From Pontibacter akesuensis (lineage in GTDB: Bacteria > Bacteroidota > Bacteroidia > Cytophagales > Hymenobacteraceae): a stretch of DNA of 64,000 nucleotides. Made by a program: the position numbers and the translations under genes. Under the pieces are notes generated by a model. It was not told the origin of the DNA. It made no database searches and saw only the letters and a program-made list of their open reading frames with translations. Positions 63,609 to 64,000 of the stretch are shown in pieces (position 1 is the first letter of the stretch; each line of letters opens with the position of its first letter). The stretch covers positions 4,526,001-4,590,000 of the forward strand of contig NZ_CP014766.1 of NCBI RefSeq assembly GCF_001611675.1, given 5' to 3'.

Positions 63609-64000
63609 TTAAAATTCTGCTATAGCTTTAAGCAATTCTTGGTTCTCCTCCAGTGTGCCAACTGAGATGCGCAGGCAACCTTCACATCCCGGCAAACTTG
63701 ACCTGTTCCGAACCACTATCCCTTTACCCAGTAGAAACTTATACAAACCATCTGCATCTTTTACTTTAACAAGTATAAAGTTCGCGTCTGAAGGATACAC
63801 CTGCTCTACAGTTGGCAAATCAGGCAGCGATTGTAGCAGCAACTCACGCTCCTGCACAATTTCCTCCACCATATCCTTTAGGGCCTCCTCTCGCTCCAGC
63901 GCCTCCAGTGCAAGGGCTTGTGTCGATTCGTTGATGTTGTACGGCGGCTTTATTTTATCCAATACAGTGATTAATTCTTCAGAGGCAAAAGCAAGTCCTA
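63609..64000 (-). CDS. hisC: Histidinol-phosphate aminotransferase, C-terminal part
   Basis: The last 130 residues of a PLP aminotransferase that turns imidazole acetol phosphate into histidinol phosphate; the gene continues beyond the window. In-frame codons run on to 64000 (GLAFASEELITVLDKIKPPYNIN), so an internal TTG at 63962 is not the start. VRNRSSLPGCEGCLRISVG near the end holds the conserved arginine that binds the substrate. The PLP lysine lies outside. The position before hisB supports HisC among class II aminotransferases. Confidence 0.93.
   Translation of the reverse strand, partial: GLAFASEELITVLDKIKPPYNINESTQALALEALEREEALKDMVEEIVQERELLLQSLPDLPTVEQVYPSDANFILVKVKDADGLYKFLLGKGIVVRNRSSLPGCEGCLRISVGTLEENQELLKAIAEF

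Noticed and set aside
63609..63962. Short complete gene starting at the internal TTG
   Set aside because: The same frame stays open to the window edge and reads as HisC, so it is a truncated view of a longer gene.

Overview
This window looks like chromosomal DNA from a member of the Bacteroidota, most likely the order Cytophagales, and by inference a Pontibacter-like Hymenobacteraceae. The grounds are phylum-typical gene families and order (miaB, sigma-54 activator, lptE, TPR-type gene, secG, groESL; DUF4159 and DUF4136 proteins; fused hisIE and hisB). Several promoters fit the Bacteroidota TTTG / TAnnTTTG pattern, and Shine-Dalgarno sequences are largely absent. No transposase, integrase, CRISPR array, rRNA or phage gene was seen. 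The genus is a guess.

Layout. 1-8.9 kb: pabB (folate branch), miaB, a receiver-less sigma-54 activator, lptE, an acidic TPR-like protein, secG and groES-groEL. 9-16.6 kb: a lipoprotein, a POT peptide transporter, pckA, rsmE with a DUF4159 protein, an FkbM methyltransferase and a small membrane protein. 16.9-24.6 kb: smc, then a minus-strand series (PlsC-like acyltransferase, beta-barrel protein, patatin, MBL hydrolase, accA). 24.8 kb: tRNA-Asp. 25.2-31.5 kb: GDP-fucose synthesis (gmd, fcl) with an exopolysaccharide export pair (tyrosine kinase and Wza-like protein) and an outer-membrane barrel. 31.6-47.9 kb: HD phosphohydrolase, cation/proton antiporter, DUF4136 lipoprotein, CoA transferase, DUF1206 protein, an NtrC-type regulator next to a 1551-residue hybrid kinase, an M20 amidohydrolase, alanine racemase and an alpha/beta hydrolase. 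48-64 kb, almost all minus strand: hisH-A-F-IE, mgtE, trpEGDCFBA followed by a DAHP synthase gene, a SpoIIAA/STAS-like gene on the plus strand, then hisB and the end of hisC.

The best regulatory find is a complete trp attenuator in front of trpE. It has a TTTG-N19-TACTTTTG promoter, a 29-codon leader peptide with three consecutive Trp codons, alternative 1:2 and 2:3 pairings, and a terminator hairpin with a U tract 19 nt before the trpE start. The trp operon ends in a DAHP synthase gene, so the attenuator should tie entry into the aromatic pathway to tryptophan supply.

Other structure not explained by genes: (i) 35-nt elements of five 7-nt units sit directly before the starts of hisH, trpB and trpD, and related heptad arrays occur in at least three more intergenic gaps; (ii) the 7-mer AAGTATA/TATACTT occurs about eighty times on both strands, several-fold above expectation; (iii) the his genes are split into hisC-hisB and hisH-A-F-IE blocks separated by the trp operon and mgtE; (iv) CTGACAG/TGTCA repeats lie before groESL. 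All counts were made by eye.
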